Shown here in pieces: positions 49,991 through 60,209 of a stretch of 64,000 bases of DNA. This DNA comes from Haematobia irritans (taxonomy: Eukaryota; Arthropoda; Insecta; Diptera; Muscidae): NCBI RefSeq assembly GCF_050003625.1, contig NC_134400.1:195437918-195501917 (forward strand), written 5' to 3'. The position numbers were made by a program, and so were the translations under genes. The notes below the pieces were generated by a model that saw nothing but the letters and a program-made list of their open reading frames with translations, was not told where the DNA came from and searched no databases. Each line of letters starts with the position of its first letter. Position 1 is the first letter of the stretch.

Positions 49991-50930
49991 GAATTTGATT
50001 CAATTAAATTAAATTTCCTTCAACTATACCACAACTTTCTATCATTCTTCTCTGGCGTTTTATACAAACCTCGATTAGAGAATGAGAGTGTGCAGTGTAA
50101 GTTCATGGATCATGTTAATGCTTTCTTTCTGTTACCATAGCTGTTGTTTTCTATGATATTTGTATAGTGACAACAACAACAACAACACTATAGACTTTTG
50201 TTTACAGCTCCCATACAATATGGTTTCTAATCTATTTGCAATTCTCTCGCTCTCTCAAACTCCAAGAAAGTAAAAACTCCACCTCAGAGAAAGCAAGAGC
50301 GCTACACTACTAGCAAAAGAATAAAAACAACAACAATGACAAAGACACTTACCTATCTTCTAACAGTAACAACCACAACAACAGCAATCTAACAAACGTC
50401 CATATAATGGGAAAATCTCTCAAGGAAATAGAAAATTATTTGTTATGCGAAAATTCTTTAGGTTGATTGGCAAAGAGCAATGCCCAAGAAAATTCACTCT
50501 GCCTCTCATTCACTATACTCCCTCTCACTCTCGCTCTTCCATCGAGTCTATGTCTGGCACATAAAAGTGCCTAAAGACGACATTTCTTTCTTCGGCGAAT
50601 CGGTCGTTGTCGTTAACGTAACCGTTCTGGTTAGCGGTGATAGTTTTTTCGCTTGCAATTTTTCTCTGCCAACGTCTGTTAGCTACTAACAGCAACAATA
50701 GTTTCTCTCTGCCTGGCTCGCTGATCTCGTGTGTCATTGTTAATAGTTGCCATTGTGGATTTTCAATTTCGTTTTTGTTTTTTGTGCAGAAAGCAACTTC
50801 TAGAATGCGTAGACTGAGGAGGCGGAGTGTGAAAATGGTAGAAAAGAAAAACCACAGTACTATCTCTATCTATGTCTTCCAAGTTACAAGATCAACAACG
50901 CTGGCGAAAATATAAAATAATAATAATAAG
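49991..50930 (+). promoter_or_regulatory. GAGA-rich single-copy region, candidate regulatory DNA
   Basis: Several clusters of GAGAG/CTCTC occur (CTCTCGCTCTCTC near 50243, CCCTCTCACTCTCGCTCTTCC near 50520, TTTCTCTCTGCC near 50702), the binding motif of the GAGA factor in Drosophila. CACATAAAAGTGCC near 50557 resembles a TATA box. No linked coding exon is recognised; frames here are under 100 codons and contain simple Ser/Leu runs from the CTCTC tracts. Promoter status is inference only. Confidence 0.3.
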
Positions 50931-51937
50931 AAGAAGAAGAAGTGCAAGTACATTTGTTATAGGTATTTCCAAGATATAATGGAAATTACATGAATTTTAG
51001 GCCAAACCTGAACTTCTCTGATATACTAAAATTTTTCACAAGGAAACCATGTGGAGAGATAACGCATTATTTGACAGTCGTCACAGGACAACTTATTCGG
51101 TTTAATTGGAATAAAAAAACAGACGAGAATATCATTACAGCATTATATATTCCTAAGAAAGTTTGTAGTGATATTTCAGACCAATATTTCGAAACTTTTT
51201 AACAAGTATAACCAATATGTAGTGACCCATATGTCAAGTAATAGTGAAAGAATTTTTCTAGTAATGAGACAGCTGCTGCTCCTTCAGCACAACTTCAAGT
51301 TTTCCTCATTTTTTGTTCTGTTGTTGTTGCTGCTTATCTTCAACTAAGAACAGTCATGCATTCATAGAGCTTTGTAAATTGGTCTGTATATGTGAGAACC
51401 GTTAGTAACAGTGAGTTGTAATGAGGAGGCAATGTGTAATTACACATACGAGCAATGAGCTACAAAACATAACACACACAAATGTACAATGTGAGTAAGA
51501 TGGTTACAACTACAAGACGGAGAAGTAGGAAGAGATATATCTGCGTAGAAAGTCAAACAGATAGACAAGCCTTATGGACAGACATAAAATAATTAGATAA
51601 TACTAAAAAGAAAACTAAAATAAACGATAAACAGGAAGAATTTCCTTTCACACAAGAATATGAGCAAATAAAGAAGGCAAAATACGCAACAAATTTAACA
51701 TAAAACTCTTTTCAAAGTACTTTGACATTTGTCAAGATGATAAAATGTCAAATCGTGAAATCAAACACGAACGAAAATATCAGGGAGAGAGTGTTGAGTA
51801 AGTATGGGGAAGATCAAGATCAGATGAAGGTTATTCATTAAAAGATCTAAATAATATCGGTGGTAAACGTAAAAATATTGCAATTACATGATAATAGATG
51901 AAAGAGATTGAGAAAAAGGTATTAAATTAAATTTGAA
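50931..51937. other. single-copy DNA
   Basis: AT-rich with a short AAG/TAA run near 50915-50942. A 70-codon frame at 50990-51202 has no recognised relatives. No repeats shared with the rest of the window. Confidence 0.4.
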
Positions 51938-52318
51938 TTAAATTAAATTAAATTAAATTAAATTAAATTAAATTAAATTAAATTAAATTAAATTAAATTA
52001 AATTAAATTAAATTAAATTAAATTAAATTAAATTAAATTAAATTAAATTAAATTAAATTAAATTAAATTAAATTAAATTAAATTAAATTAAATTAAATTA
52101 AATTAAATTAAATTAAATTAAATTAAATTAAATTAAATTAAATTAAATTAAATTAAATTAAATTAAATTAAATTAAATTAAATTAAATTAAATTAAATTA
52201 AATTAAATTAAATTAAATTAAATTAAATTAAATTAAATTAAATCAAATTAAATTAAATTAAAAATTAAAACAAATTAAATTAAATTACATTAAATTTGAA
52301 TTAAATTAAATTAAAACA
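51938..52318. repeat. (AAATT)n pentanucleotide array
   Basis: About 320 bases of nearly uninterrupted AAATT, with one C substitution near 52244, then a degraded end with ACAAATTAAA and ACATTAAATTTG. The opposite-strand counterpart lies at 58790-59586. Confidence 0.97.
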
Positions 52319-53101
52319 TAAAAGCCTTATTCCTTCCTTACGGCAAATTCGATTTCTGGACCTAATCCTAGACGCAGCGAATTGAATGCAATAACAAAAT
52401 CGCAAAAGTCAATGATCACCAGCCGCCACTTCATATCCAATTCTAACTAATGGAATTATTATGCAATTCCCCATCCACAACTAGTGACGAAACAAAGTTG
52501 CAAAAATGTCTATTGTTGATGTCGATTTGTGTAATTGGGAAAATGGAAAAATAAATCTTTACTCGCAATCAAAAGCTAAAACACATCCATGACTTGTCTA
52601 TTAATTCCTTTGGACGCATTTTGTCCATGGAACATTTATATAAAGTAATAAGGAAAAATCATTAGCATTCGATTGCTATGGAAAGAAGAGGGAATTATGC
52701 ACCAAAGTATCTGTTCCAATGTACTTGAAGTTTATAAGAAAATTATAGAAGCTTATGTGTGGGTTAAACCATTTTTGATATCTGAGCGGAGAAGGTCGCT
52801 CCCTTGGAATTTTTAGAAATTTGCAGAGAACATAGGCGGAGTTCCAGGGATTTACAGAACCGATTTATTCGATATGTACGATGATCTAGGAGGAAATTTT
52901 TGAGTTGGGGGCGGAAGGTTTCTCAGTTTTTACAACTGGATGGGGAAAGACAACTCCCCGTTGCCTGACCATTTAAAAAATACATCTTAAGCTCTCCTCT
53001 ATTTTTTAATTTTGGGGGAAAGTAAACAATTTCGGTGGGATTTTGGTAGCAGTTAGCTCTTCGAAATCCTTTAGAAATTTTATACAGGGTTCCGTGGGAC
53101 T
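52319..53101. other. single-copy or decayed repeat DNA
   Basis: More GC-balanced than the arrays. No frame or motif recognised. 52900-53100 (GGGGGAAAGTAAACAATTTC, TTTTACAACTGGATGGGG) may be old transposon sequence, but nothing definite can be said. Confidence 0.35.
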
Positions 53102-53154
53102 TTTTCGGGGTTTTGCAAGGTAGTCATGCAGACCACCTTGCAAAACCCCGAAAA
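53102..53154. repeat. perfect 20-base inverted repeat (hairpin)
   Basis: TTTTCGGGGTTTTGCAAGGT at 53102-53121 and its exact complement at 53135-53154 are separated by 13 bases. It lies immediately before a diverged SINE fragment. Confidence 0.95.
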
Positions 53155-53262
53155 GCTTTTCGGCGGTGGTTTATCCCCTCTAAATATTTCTGAGTGTATG
53201 AAAGTGATTTCACCGTAATGTGAACCGAATGTAAGAGGAAGGTCCCCTATCAATAAGATTCA
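53150..53262 (+). pseudogene. diverged SINE fragment
   Basis: CGGCGGTGGTTTATCCCCTC, ATTTCTGAGTGTATGAAAG, CACCGTAATGTGAACCGAA and GGAAGGTCCCCTATCAAT align in order with the body of the SINE at 47709-48033 (for example AGCGGTGGATTATCCCACCTC, ATTTCTGAGGGTTTCAAAG). The tRNA-like head and tail are missing. Confidence 0.65.
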
Positions 53263-54231
53263 GCCTCTCGAGGGATTTCAATGTTTCGGCGATGATGATA
53301 ACGTCGGGTCCAGAATAAATTTTCAAGAACAACGTTCGTCTTAACAAATCCTGTGAATAGCTTCCTGAGATATTGGAAAGATGATCGCCTCGAGTAGTCA
53401 CTCCAACATTTTGGAGAACAGTTCTTCTACCGAAGTGTTTCAGTATTTAGAGGGTTGTCACATATTGGACTCGGTTCCTTCTCGTAGGCTTAGTTCATTC
53501 CTGCTCGGGCGCCATTTGTGATGTGGTTCTGTTGATCGGTATGAACGGAGTACCGTTCTGCTTTCCCTTTTTTCCACATCTAGGCAGATGGAGCAACATC
53601 TTTTCCTTTTCTCTCTATAGCCACAATTGATTTATTTGATTTTAAAATCATGACTTCAAGTAAAATGTCCGTTTTACCCGATTTTTTTTATAGCTATAGC
53701 TGAACCGATGTACATAAAATTTTTGAAATTCATATATAGAGAATGTTTCTAAGGGAGAGTTTGTTTTTTATATCATATAGAAAATCTTGGCGATCCTATA
53801 TACCCTTATCGATTATTTTGGTATGGATACTGGAGTATTCCATCACACTTCCCTTAAAGCCCAACCATTTACTATAGCTCCATTTTTTGCTCACTACGCA
53901 TAACCACAATATGACCAATCAGCAATGTCTTTCATTGTTGCAATAATAAATTTTCCAACGCTTTCCCTGTTCATTTTTTTTGTAGTTTTAGAGCTCGTAC
54001 CGATGTTATTGCTGTTGTTGCAAATGGTAAATATCAAGTTTGTATGGATGATGTCGGCAGTGAGGAGACAATAAAAACAGACATAATGGTAGACTGTGGT
54101 TTGATGGGGAGTTTTTTCTCTACGAATATGCCTCAACTCGTGGTGCTCTGATCTTCATCGTATTCTACTTCGGTAGTTAGAGTGGCTAGCGTTCGAGGAA
54201 ACCAGATGCCTGTATTGTTGAGTCCCGGGGG
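53263..54231. other. unassigned, no gene recognised
   Basis: No coding frame over 80 codons. May include decayed retroelement sequence, but no motif was identified. Confidence 0.35.
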
Positions 54232-55370
54232 ATTTTTTTTTGCTTTTTTTATCGGATGGGAAATGCATTCTTGCATTCCTTGCGGATATGTCGGGCTCCC
54301 TCATAATTGAGTATACCGACTAAAACCCATCCTCGTCTTTGGAGTAATGTCCACCTCGGAACCGCGTTCCGCATTACTTCGAGGTGGCTCCCTCTAGGGA
54401 CCATTTCGTCATCGCCATCTTGTCAAAACACCTTCTTTTCTTTGATTATGAATCCAAGTCAATTTTCTTTTTCCTCAATATATCTTCACACTAGCGAGCT
54501 ATAGTCAGCCAATACTGCTCATCAGAGATCATTTTGTGCACTATAGTTTCGGGTGAGATTTGACCCACTTGTCGATTAACCGCATCGCGTTCTATTCTCC
54601 AGCGTTTACAGTGGAAGAACGTATGTTCCACATCATCGACGTATTCTTCTTCTTCATATATGCAATTTGGAGAGTTGAATTTTTTCATCTTGTGCAGATT
54701 TCTCCTGAAATAACCGTGTCCCGAGAGCATCTGTGTCAGATAATAGTTTACATCACCGTGTTTACGTGTGTACCATGTCTGTACATCAGGGATTACTTTT
54801 GCAGTCCATATTCCGCGGTTTTCGGTATCCCACCTATTTTGCCATTTTCGCATCGTCCCCATTTTGATCACATTTTCTTGAGTTCGATCGGCTTCTGCCC
54901 TTTGTTTTAGGGCATATATTTCCATGCGTTCCTCCCTCTGGAATGATCCCCATAGATCTCCGTATGGCCGGAGCCGACACAGTGCGATACGCAGAAGCTA
55001 CTCTTAATGCTGCCGTACGCTGAACTGAGAGAAGTTTATTCGCTCTTTGTCGTGCCTGGAGTGACATACCCCAAACTTCGCATCCGTAACGGAGAATGCT
55101 ATTGCATGCCTCCATTAATAACTTCCTCTTTTTCGGCAGAGGACCGATCAATCTGCTTAGATTTGCCGTTACTTTGGCTGCCTTTTCCGTGGAGTGTTTT
55201 ATTTGGTATGAAAAGGTGAGTTTCGTATCCAATCTTAGTCCTAGGTAGTTAACTGCTGGTTTTATGGGAATGACTATATCATCTACTCTCATGAAGTAGC
55301 TCTGTTTTGTGGGTGGCCAACTCCAACCCATGTGACTTTAGCCACTTTGTTGTTCTAATCATGACCTGGT
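54232..55370 (-). pseudogene. R1-like non-LTR retrotransposon, C-terminal reverse transcriptase fragment
   Basis: On the minus strand, 55331-54834 encodes the post-palm region of a reverse transcriptase (motifs NYLGLRLD, ACNSILRYGCEVWG, QRTAALRVASAYRTVSAPA), characteristic of R1-clade and related non-LTR elements. Near 54925 the frame shifts and continues to 54491 through a typical element C-terminus with a Cys/His cluster (DDVEHTFFHCKRW) that resembles the usual CCHC tail; one Cys is replaced by Glu. After the stop comes a 3' UTR ending in an A-rich tract at about 54235-54262 (AAAAAAAGC then AAAAAAAAA). The catalytic FADD/YADD box is absent and the 5' part is missing. At 55370 the sequence turns back on itself (see the hairpin). 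It is dead. Confidence 0.85.
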
Positions 55371-55441
55371 TCAATCATGATTAGAACAACAAACTGGCTA
55401 AAGTCACATGGGTTGGAGTTGGCCACCCACAAAACAGAGCT
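55298..55441. repeat. 67-base inverted duplication (hairpin) of retrotransposon coding sequence
   Basis: Arms at 55298-55364 and 55375-55441 match at 66 of 67 positions around a 10-base loop (CCTGGTTCAA). Each arm encodes the same RT segment (NWLKSHGLELATHKTE) on opposite strands. Confidence 0.95.
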
Positions 55442-55522
55442 AATCTTTTAACTGGGCGTCGAATACCAACAAATGTCGACATGAGAGTAGATGATATAGT
55501 CATTCCCACAAAACCTTTTTCC
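55375..55522 (+). pseudogene. R1-like retrotransposon fragment, plus-strand copy
   Basis: Reading right from the hairpin, the plus strand encodes NWLKSHGLELATHKTELI and, after a frame change, TGRRIPTNVDMRVDDIVIP, then stops matching at AAACCTTTTTCCCGGGGGG. The minus-strand copy lacks about 33 bases between the ACAGAGCT and ATGAGAGTAGATGAT motifs that are present here, so the two arms diverged after duplication or came from different source copies. Confidence 0.8.
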
Positions 55523-56850
55523 CGGGGGGATAAAGGTGCCAAATCTGATGGGTTCATAGGACTCGTAAAAAGATTCCATCTTGGGTTGCTGGGTTCAGAA
55601 ATGAGAGGTAATTATTCAGGTTCTTGGAGATAGTAGTGGAGAGCGTAGCTGTGATAGTATAGATCGGTTCTCCCTAGACAGCCGTCTTTCGTCCCTGGAT
55701 CGATGATGGATGTTGTTGTTTTCACCCTTTTATGTTACGCATTGGTACCTCAGCTTATATCCAGATCGAGGAATTCTGCCACTAAGGTGAGATGCCTCCA
55801 GAGTGATCTGGTGGTGAGTCGAAAAGCTGGCGGTTGTAATCACAAATAGGACACACAACAGGTACGATACTATCAATCACTGAAAGGTTTAGACGGCTCT
55901 ATTTGCCTGATCATAATTAAACCAAAACTATCCTAGCCTGCCGTGAGAGGTTTCCTCCGGTACAATGACCGATGATCGGACTCCACGAACAGGATTAAGC
56001 TAGAAAATGTCACCGCTTTATTTCCTCATGAATCCTGTCCAGAACTACCTGGTATGCTATCTGATGTATTTATAGACTGTCTTTTGGAACTTTAAATTTC
56101 GCGCTGTAGAAGGCGCGATCAGCCCTTACATTCCCGGGCTGTGGTTATCTACCCACAAGATGGTGATTGTAAAGGTTACTGCGATAACTATTCAGGAGAT
56201 ACTGTTGTGCCTACGCACGAGGAGGATCTTGGTTTCCACATAAGGATGATCCGGGGGTATCCTGCGAGGACAGCATTCTGACTGTTCTGTATGTTATTCC
56301 ACAGTGTGTCAATAGTCCTAGGTGTCCATACTGGCGCTATATAGTTTACTACTGACCAGTCCGGACCGGTGCCTTAGTCGTCAAGGTTACTTTGATGCTG
56401 ACATTGGTGATATTCCTCTCCCAGTACAATGCTACACTGGTAAGAAGATATTGCCTTCGGAACCACTATCATATATATGGCCTACCATGCTACTCTTATT
56501 TCCACGTCACTATCAAGTGACTAATTGATTGTAAGTCCCCGCAATGTCACGGTCTCCAATGACACTTTTATTCCGTTATCACTGTCATCACCGATTAGGT
56601 AACTAATTGTTTATTAAGTCCCTACGGAAACTGAACCGAATCGCCTTAATGGAAGTTCCATGGTTCGGATGGTTTACTCCCCTACACATTATCAGGTTCT
56701 GGTAGGTGAAGTGGTAGTAGTATTGCTTCACCTAGAGCATATTGGATTCATGCTGCATATGCTGTTCCGGTGTCTTAAAGTGAGATCCAGTGACAATCCG
56801 CAGTGCAGAATTCTCCAAATTCAGGAGGTTTCAAACGGGGTCCCTCAAGA
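55523..56850. other. decayed sequence, no gene recognised
   Basis: Balanced base composition suggests old transposon coding sequence. No motif survives that I can name. Frames are at most about 70 codons. Confidence 0.35.
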
Positions 56851-57620
56851 CTCATAAATCTTGTGAATCATCACGCTAAGAACCTTGAGGTTCTTGCATA
56901 TGGGAATGCTCTGACTGAATGCGGTTCAGAAAATTTCAAATTCCAGCCAACAAACAATTCCCTAGTTCGTGGGGGTGGTCATTAATCTTCATCTGAAGCT
57001 CCTTGACATGTCGATGTGACGTTATCAGATAGACATCTGGTGGTGGTAGAGGATTCTTGCATGTGGGAATGCTCTGTCCCAGAATGTGGATATCGATTTC
57101 GGAGCAGAATGTATCAGTTTCCTGGCGACAAAGAAGTGCCTAAGTACGGGGAGGTAGTCATTAATTTTCACGTCAAGTTCCTTGACACCTGTCCTTATCA
57201 GATGGACATCTGGTGGTCGTAGAGGATTCTTGCATGTGGGAATGCTTTGGCCACGAATGTGGATGTCGATTTTGGGTGAAGAAATTTTGATTTTGAAAGT
57301 AGTCATTAATTTTCATCTCAAGCTCCTTGACATTTCGATCTGTCGTTATCAGATGGACATCTGGTCATATTCTGGTCGCAGAATATGAATGACGATTTCG
57401 GGTTCCAAGTTTCAGATTCCAAACAAAAAGAAATCCCTAAGAGCGGGGATGTAGTCGTTAATCTTCACCTCAAGCTCCTTGACATCTCGATCTGACGTTA
57501 TCAGTGGGCCATCTGGTAGTGGTAGAGGATTCTTGCACATGGAAGAAGTCCCTAAGTCCGAGCGGGTAGTCATTAATCTTTTCCACAAGCTCCTTGTCAT
57601 CTCTATCTCATGTAACTATG
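56850..57620 (-). repeat. tandemly amplified reverse transcriptase fragment
   Basis: On the minus strand, four to five copies of a segment encoding DVKELDVKINDYLPVLR-type sequence follow one another; the plus-strand marker CTCCTTGACAT or a variant lies at about 56999, 57178, 57323, 57475 and 57590 (spacings 115-179). Each copy also carries part of CATCTGGTGGTGGTAGAGG. The protein pattern is the region just after the YADD box of a non-LTR reverse transcriptase; the first copy joins the RT fragment at 57620-58015. Confidence 0.75.
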
Positions 57621-58016
57621 GTACAGTCGTCCGATTATATTATGAGATGTACATCGGGTGATGGCATAGGAGCCCCGTAAATTTTCAAAAGGAGGGAGGA
57701 CAGAACACCGCGTTGAGGTATGCCTTGATTATTCCTACAGAATCATTAAACTCTATATAGGATTGTCTACCAGCCCTATAGTTAGCCAACCATATACAAT
57801 GAAACCTCTCACACTTGGACACTATGAAAACCCAAACATGGACAGTTGTCGGGGGTCGTTTGTTATATTAACACATTAAGATTAACCTCTAATACCTGTG
57901 GGTGTCCACCATCAGAGGTTTCACTGTATTAAGATAATTAGGGAGAGAGTTTTTCATAAAATCCCCTAAGAGGGTGAATCAAAGGCTTTAGAAAAATCCA
58001 ATGCTACGAGAATCAA
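57620..58016 (-). pseudogene. non-LTR retrotransposon reverse transcriptase fragment
   Basis: Minus-strand translation shows in order: LDFSKAFD near 57998-57975 (RT motif with the first catalytic Asp), DFMKNSLPNYL, then, beyond the inserted MITE, WLANYRAGRQSYIEFNDS, then QGIPQRGVLS near 57730-57700 (RT motif QGxPQGxxLSP), and SDDCTIV (degraded YADD box). Stops and frameshifts occur throughout. The motif set fits a jockey-like or related non-LTR element, different from the R1-like fragment at 54-55 kb. Confidence 0.82.
57797..57926. mobile_element. 130-base pogo-like MITE inserted in the RT fragment
   Basis: Inverted ends are CAATGAAACCTCTCACACTTG (left) and, on the minus strand, CAGTGAAACCTCTGATGG (right), with GGACAC in both. 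TA flanks both sides (57795-57796, 57927-57928). CAGTGAAACCTC termini with a TA target are typical of pogo-like Tc1/mariner-superfamily elements. There is no coding capacity. Confidence 0.85.
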
Positions 58017-58789
58017 ATGTAATTGACAGCGGCGCCGATTGGATAAAATTAGTCGACAACGGTGCCAGTTAATTTTTTTTATTAGTCGGTAGCGCTATTC
58101 GGCGGATTCATTCAGCCCAAAAGCCCATTTATTTTGTAGAATATATCCGATCCGAAACAAAAACCGAAGCCTTTAAAAATTAATCCCCACTGGCTCAAAG
58201 ATCCAGTCTACCTCTCTCTCTTCTTCTTAACCACTGTGCAACGTGTGGCATCTATCAGTTACTTTTGCTAGTTTTTTGTTGCTCTTGTTGTTATTTTGTC
58301 TTATTTTAGGTTGCAAGCTTGAACAAAACAAAAAAAAACAACCAAACATAAACAACTAAACTATCTTTGAACCAGGAAGAAAATTTTTCAAGTAGAGTGC
58401 ATTGGTTTATTTGTCGTGAGTAGATTGCTGTTTTTTTTTCCTTTTTTATATTTCTTGTGAATTGTGGTTTTTCTTCTTTCGTTTTTTTTATTCTTCGCAA
58501 TTGTTTTCCTTTTGTTTGTTGATATTTTCACTACTTTGAAGAATGCCAAATGATAGAGAAACTAATCGAGAGAGAAAAGAAAGGGTAGAAAAGAGTTTAG
58601 AGCAGAATGACAGCGAAGCTTCATCAAGAGATTGTTGTGTAATAATCCAATCATGAGTAATTTTCAGTATACATGATGACTAGTCCCTGATAACGAAGTC
58701 TATGAAGGCAAAAACCGCAAAATGTACCATTTGATATGGAAATAGGAGAGAAGTGATCATAGATAGAAAATCAATACGATACAAAATTT
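58017..58789. other. single-copy spacer
   Basis: No gene seen. A- and T-rich runs near 58328-58345 and 58430-58500. A short CGGCGCCGATTGG / GCGCTATTCGGCGGATTC pair near 58028-58110 hints at another small foldback element. Confidence 0.4.
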
Positions 58790-59586
58790 ATTTTAATTTA
58801 ATTTAATTTAATTTAATTTAATTTAATTTAATTTAATTTAATTTAATTTAATTTAATTTAATTTAATTTAATTTAATTTAATTTAATCTAATTTAATTTA
58901 ATTTAATTTAATTTAATTTAATTTAATTTAATTTAATTTAATTTAATTTAATTTAATTTAATTTAATTTAATTTAATTTAATTTAATTTAATTTAATTTA
59001 ATTTAATTTAATTTAATTTAATTTAATTTAATTTAATTTAATTTAATTTAATTTAATTTAATTTAATTTAATTTAATTTAATTTAATTTAATTTAATTTA
59101 ATTTAATTTAATTTAATTTAATTTAATTTAATTTAATTTAATTTAATTTAATTTAATTTAATTTAATTTAATTTAATTTAATTTAATTTAATTTAATTTA
59201 ATTTAATTTAAGTTAAGTTAATTTAATATAATTTAATTTAATTTAATTTAATTTAATTTAATTTAATTTAATTTGATTTAATTTAATTTAATTGAAATGA
59301 ATTGAATTTATCTTAATTTAATTTAATTTAATTTAATTTAATTTAATTTAATTTAATTTAATTTAATTTAATTTAATTTAATTTAATTTAATTTAATTTA
59401 ATTTAATTTAATTTAATTTAATTTAATTTAATTTAATTTAATTTAATTTAATTTAATTTAATTTAATTTAATTTAATTTAATTTAATTTAATTTAATTTA
59501 ATTTAATTTAATTTAATTTAATTTAATTTAATTTAATTTAATTTAATTTAATTTAATTTAATTTAATTTAATTTAATTTAATTTAA
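58790..59586. repeat. (AATTT)n pentanucleotide array, inverted relative to 51.9 kb
   Basis: About 800 bases of ATTTA/AATTT units. Interruptions cluster at 59212-59320 (AAGTTAAGTTAATTTAATAT, ATTGAAATGAATTGAATTTATC), splitting it into two purer blocks. It is the reverse complement of the unit at 51938-52318. Confidence 0.97.
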
Positions 59587-60209
59587 TAATATTAGTAAAT
59601 ACAACTTTTTGTTCCTAATTTTATTACAACTACTAACCTGGCAGCAAAACAACAAAATTCCTTCAAAAACAAATCAAGGAATGGGGCCTTTATTTCGTAC
59701 ATGATCCTCTATAGCGAAATCTCATTACTCAACACCGTTATAATGATGATAAAGTAATCTATGATGGTGCCAACGAACGAACGAACGTCTCGAAATTCTT
59801 TGCCTAGTTTCTATAAACAATAACAACAACAACACCAACACTAATAGCCGAACTATAAGGAATACCATACGAAGAACAAACTACGGCCACGATTTCATTT
59901 TAAGTTCAATGACTCGTTACCACAACGTCATGGGCAAAACAACAGTACCAACAACAAAAACAATTGCAATTTGAAGCAATGCATTCGCATGAATAAGTCA
60001 ATGTGTGTGTTTGTGTGTCTCCACAAATCGCCACACAAACTCTGTCATTCAGCCATATGAATGCTATGCGTTTGTTTTCTTCATACTTTGTCTAAAGAAA
60101 AGTGAACTTTTCGAGAGGGAGTGGGAGAAGGAGAAGCATTTATTGCAAAATTTACTTGACATAGACACACAGGAGTTGATAGTGAAATAAGTGTTGTAAA
60201 CAATTATTG
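59587..60209. other. single-copy DNA with CAA runs
   Basis: Contains AACAACAACAACACCAACAC near 59823 and a GTGTGTGTTTGTGTGTC run near 60003. No coding exon or repeat recognised. The DD41D element is inserted at its right edge. Confidence 0.4.
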
